A stretch of 34,087 bases of DNA from JAAYCI01 sp964369525 (lineage in GTDB: Bacteria > Bacillota > Clostridia > Oscillospirales > Ruminococcaceae): assembly GCA_964369525.1 (NCBI GenBank), contig CAYJEW010000020.1:1-34087 (forward strand), written 5' to 3'. Of this stretch, positions 32,409 through 34,087 are shown one piece after another (the first letter of the stretch is position 1; the number at the start of each line of letters is the position of its first letter). A program made the translations under genes and the position numbers. Under the pieces are notes generated by a model, which made no database searches, was not told where the DNA came from, and was given only the letters and a program-made list of their open reading frames with translations.

Positions 32409-32827
32409 TAAAAGTCCAGCTCCTCCATAGCCTGCGCAATAGAGCCGCTGCTCATGCGTGCGGCCATACCTCTCCAGGCTTCTGCGTCCCAAATTTCGGC
32501 ATGACGGCCAACACCAATTACCACAACGTCTTTGCTAAGGCTTGCGTGCTCTCGCAGTGGCGCAGGCACAAGAATGCGCCCTTGCTTATCGGGGGCGGCC
32601 TCGCTGGCACCTGCATACAAAAAGCGCTGTACGTCTCTGCTTTTAACAACGCTTTTTTCTGCCAACAGCGAGCTTATGCGCTGCCACTCGTCTGAGGGGA
32701 ACGCCACAAGGCAGTCGTCCAGCCAGCGTGTAACCACAAAGCTGTCTCCCATCTCTTCCCGAAAACGCGCAGGAAAGCTAAGCCGACCTTTTTCGTCCAG
32801 CGCACAGCGATGTTCGCCCATTAGCAC
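32408..32827 (-). CDS. mraZ: Transcriptional regulator MraZ
   Basis: A 139-residue protein with two AbrB-like DNA-binding repeats: MGEHRCALDEKGRLSFPARF near the N-terminus and PDKQGRILVPAPLRE about 70 residues on. MraZ forms ring oligomers and binds repeated TGGGN boxes to control the dcw operon. Start is the GTG at 32827 because GGGGGAG lies 6 nt upstream and (V/M)LMGEH aligns with the usual MFMGEY start; the ATG two codons later has 12-nt spacing. It is the first gene of the dcw cluster, and matching boxes lie over its own promoter. Confidence 0.95.
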   Translation of the reverse strand: MLMGEHRCALDEKGRLSFPARFREEMGDSFVVTRWLDDCLVAFPSDEWQRISSLLAEKSVVKSRDVQRFLYAGASEAAPDKQGRILVPAPLREHASLSKDVVVIGVGRHAEIWDAEAWRGMAARMSSGSIAQAMEELDF

Positions 32828-32885
32828 GGCGCTCTCCCCCTTTCGGTTTGGTGTGTGGCGCAGGGCTTGTTTGCAAAGTGTAATT

Positions 32886-32910
32886 TTCCACTTTTCCCCA
32901 CAATTCCCCA
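32886..32910 (-). promoter_or_regulatory. MraZ operator, three boxes at 10-bp period
   Basis: On the minus strand TGGGG (32906-32910), TGGGG (32896-32900) and TGGAA (32886-32890) are separated by exactly 5 bp. This is the TGGGN-N5 arrangement known for MraZ sites in enterobacteria; each box is also preceded by G/A-rich bases like the AAAGTG box of Mollicutes. The boxes begin about 10 bp downstream of the -10 element, over the transcription start, which fits repression by the mraZ product. Confidence 0.85.
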
Positions 32911-32920
32911 CTTTTGTAAC

Positions 32921-32949
32921 ATTATACTGTAATTGTTATTAGAAAGCAA
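32921..32949 (-). promoter_or_regulatory. Sigma-A-type promoter of the dcw cluster (mraZ)
   Basis: Minus strand: TTGCTT (plus 32944-32949), a 17-bp spacer and a perfect TATAAT (plus 32921-32926), followed at once by the MraZ boxes. The leader to the mraZ GTG is about 85 nt. Confidence 0.82.
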
Positions 32950-33024
32950 GAAAAACCGTCATTCTACCAAATGAGCTTTAGCGCGTGTTATCGTATTTTG
33001 TAACCAATTTTTAAACAAGTGGGG

Positions 33025-33130
33025 TTTTTTTTGCTTTTTTGTAGCTTTTTACCACAGGCGCGGCAGTGCGGTTTCAATCACAGCGCAGTGCGGTTTAGAA
33101 GGCTTTTTTGACCGAAAAAAGCAAAAAAAA
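33025..33130. repeat. 16-bp inverted repeat spanning an intergenic region
   Basis: TTTTTTTTGCTTTTTT (33025-33040) is exactly mirrored by AAAAAAGCAAAAAAAA (33115-33130), 74 bp apart. The arms are low-complexity T/A tracts interrupted by GC, so chance is possible. A second, local hairpin GCTTTTTT-N5-AAAAAAGC (33102-33122) shares the right arm. The arms enclose a 12-bp direct repeat. The 32950-33296 region otherwise holds no gene. Confidence 0.5.
33063..33096. repeat. 12-bp direct repeat, 22-bp period
   Basis: GCAGTGCGGTTT occurs at 33063-33074 and 33085-33096, identical over 12 bp and two helical turns apart, between the divergent mraZ and DUF4349 genes. It looks like a pair of protein sites. 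Confidence 0.6.
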
Positions 33131-33189
33131 TATGCGCAGCGCTGGGCCCTAAATGCCAAAAATTACAAATTTGTAGCAGCATTCTGCGC

Positions 33190-33216
33190 TAGACAATATT
33201 TTTTTTGTGGTACAAT
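33190..33216 (+). promoter_or_regulatory. Possible promoter for the DUF4349 lipoprotein
   Basis: TAGACA (33190-33195) and TACAAT (33211-33216) with a 15-bp spacer, about 80 bp before the ATG. The spacer is short and the match only fair, so this is tentative. Confidence 0.4.
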
Positions 33217-33296
33217 AAGCGTGCACTACCGCAGATTTGGGGCTTTTGCCCAATAAAACCAGTTCAGATTACATGCCATAGGCGAAGGAGTAAATT

Positions 33297-34087
33297 ATGA
33301 TAAAGCGAAAACATTTATTGATTGCTATTTTTGTTGTTGCAATGTCTATTTTTCTAAGCGGGTGCTCCGCCTCTTACGACGACGTAAATTCCGCCACTGC
33401 CACAACCGCACACGCACCAATGGCCGAGGCCGAGCAATACGACGAGGCCGCCGGCGCTGCGCAAGACACCGGCGCTGCAAACACCGCCAATGAAGGCGCG
33501 GCGCAGCCCTCGCTCACCCAGCCGCAGGACGGGCGCCTAATTATTATGAACGCCATGCTCACCATAGAGGCGCTGGACTTTGACGCAACCGTGGCGCAGC
33601 TGCAAACAGCGGCAGAGCAGGCGGGCGGATATATTGCATCTACGTCGTTTTCCGGCTCGCAAACCGACGAGCACCGCGCGGCCAGCTTTACCATGCGCAT
33701 ACCTGCCGAGAGCTACACCGCATTTATCAGCGGCGCGCAGGCCAGCGGAAACCTTGTGTACCGCCACGAGTACAGCGAGGACGTTACCGAGCAGTACATA
33801 GACATTGAGGCCCGCCTTACCAGCCTGCAAACGCAGGAGGCCCGCCTGCTTGAGATGATGCAGGCCTCGGGCGATTTGGCCGAGCTTATACTAATACAAG
33901 ACCAGCTCGCCGATGTACAAACCGAGATAGAGCAGTACACCGGCCGCCAGCGCCAGCTGGATAATCTTATATCCTACTCCACCGTAAATGTGGAGGTGTA
34001 TGAGGTGCAGCAGGTTACGCCACCTGTGCCCGACAGCTACCTCACCAGAATGAGCCGTGCCGCCGCCGAGAGCTGGCAGGCCACACT
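33297..34087 (+). CDS. DUF4349 domain lipoprotein (partial, C-terminus off the right edge)
   Basis: 263 complete codons to the window edge. The N-terminus is a lipoprotein signal with lipobox IFLSGC (Cys23), followed by an Ala/Glu-rich linker to about residue 75. The extracellular domain begins with RLIIMNAMLTIEALDFDATV, then GGYIASTSF and a coiled coil (about 160-220), ending STVNVEVYEV; this is the DUF4349 pattern, usually followed by a C-terminal membrane helix that lies outside the window. Function is unknown. ATG at 33297 has AAGGAG (33285-33290) 6 nt upstream. It is divergent from mraZ across a 469-bp region with repeats. Confidence 0.87.
   Translation, partial: MIKRKHLLIAIFVVAMSIFLSGCSASYDDVNSATATTAHAPMAEAEQYDEAAGAAQDTGAANTANEGAAQPSLTQPQDGRLIIMNAMLTIEALDFDATVAQLQTAAEQAGGYIASTSFSGSQTDEHRAASFTMRIPAESYTAFISGAQASGNLVYRHEYSEDVTEQYIDIEARLTSLQTQEARLLEMMQASGDLAELILIQDQLADVQTEIEQYTGRQRQLDNLISYSTVNVEVYEVQQVTPPVPDSYLTRMSRAAAESWQAT

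Noticed and set aside
33102..33122. Hairpin GCTTTTTT-N5-AAAAAAGC as a terminator
   Set aside because: The stem is almost all A-T, there is no T run after it in either direction of transcription, and no gene ends nearby.

Overview
The window looks like a chromosomal contig of moderate G+C content from an anaerobic Gram-positive Clostridia-type Firmicute, probably a metagenome or draft assembly because it contains a run of exactly 100 N. The support is a dcw (division and cell wall) cluster with a PASTA-bearing PBP, a Rex redox repressor, a YdbC/PC4-like protein, DUF512 and DUF4349 proteins, strong AGGAGG ribosome binding sites and sigma-A-type promoters. Species cannot be named from the sequence. 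No tRNA, rRNA, CRISPR array, prophage or transposase was seen.

Layout. (1) 1-3913, minus strand: a 3'-truncated DUF512 radical SAM gene, rpmF (L32), yceD (DUF177), a small P-loop protein and pgi. A promoter lies upstream of pgi, a second one directly upstream of rpmF, and a terminator follows rpmF. (2) 4100-5251, plus strand: mtaB, a tRNA methylthiotransferase interrupted by the assembly gap, ending at a bidirectional hairpin. (3) 5489-11779, minus strand: uppP, ftsK/spoIIIE, a YgiQ-type radical SAM gene, a DUF3006-like gene and a 52-residue membrane protein, converging on the mtaB terminator. (4) 11966-17997, plus strand: aconitase, an unknown lipoprotein, isocitrate dehydrogenase, rex, ydbC and an HD-domain gene, read from one good promoter and converging on the dcw cluster. 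(5) 18173-32827, minus strand: mraZ, rsmH, ftsL, ftsI, murE, an M23 peptidase, murF, mraY, ftsW, murG, ftsQ and ftsZ. (6) 33297-34087, plus strand: a DUF4349 lipoprotein that runs off the right edge.

How the genes work together. The dcw cluster supplies the late cytoplasmic and lipid-linked steps of peptidoglycan synthesis (MurE, MurF, MraY, MurG), the septal synthase (FtsW/FtsI with FtsL/FtsQ) and FtsZ. UppP recycles the lipid carrier and FtsK/SpoIIIE moves DNA through the septum, so much of the window serves envelope growth and division. murD, murC, murB and ftsA are not in the cluster. The plus-strand operon holds two steps of the oxidative TCA branch (citrate to 2-oxoglutarate) next to the NADH-sensing repressor Rex.

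Most of the window is ordinary housekeeping and I found no convincing new defence, mobile or biosynthetic system. The best leads are an MraZ operator of three boxes at an exact 10-bp period over the mraZ promoter, an unexplained dyad enclosing a 12-bp direct repeat between mraZ and the DUF4349 gene, an M23 peptidase wedged between murE and murF, a Ser-rich insert inside FtsQ, an inverted repeat inside the ftsZ-proximal promoter, and a lipoprotein of unknown function between aconitase and isocitrate dehydrogenase.
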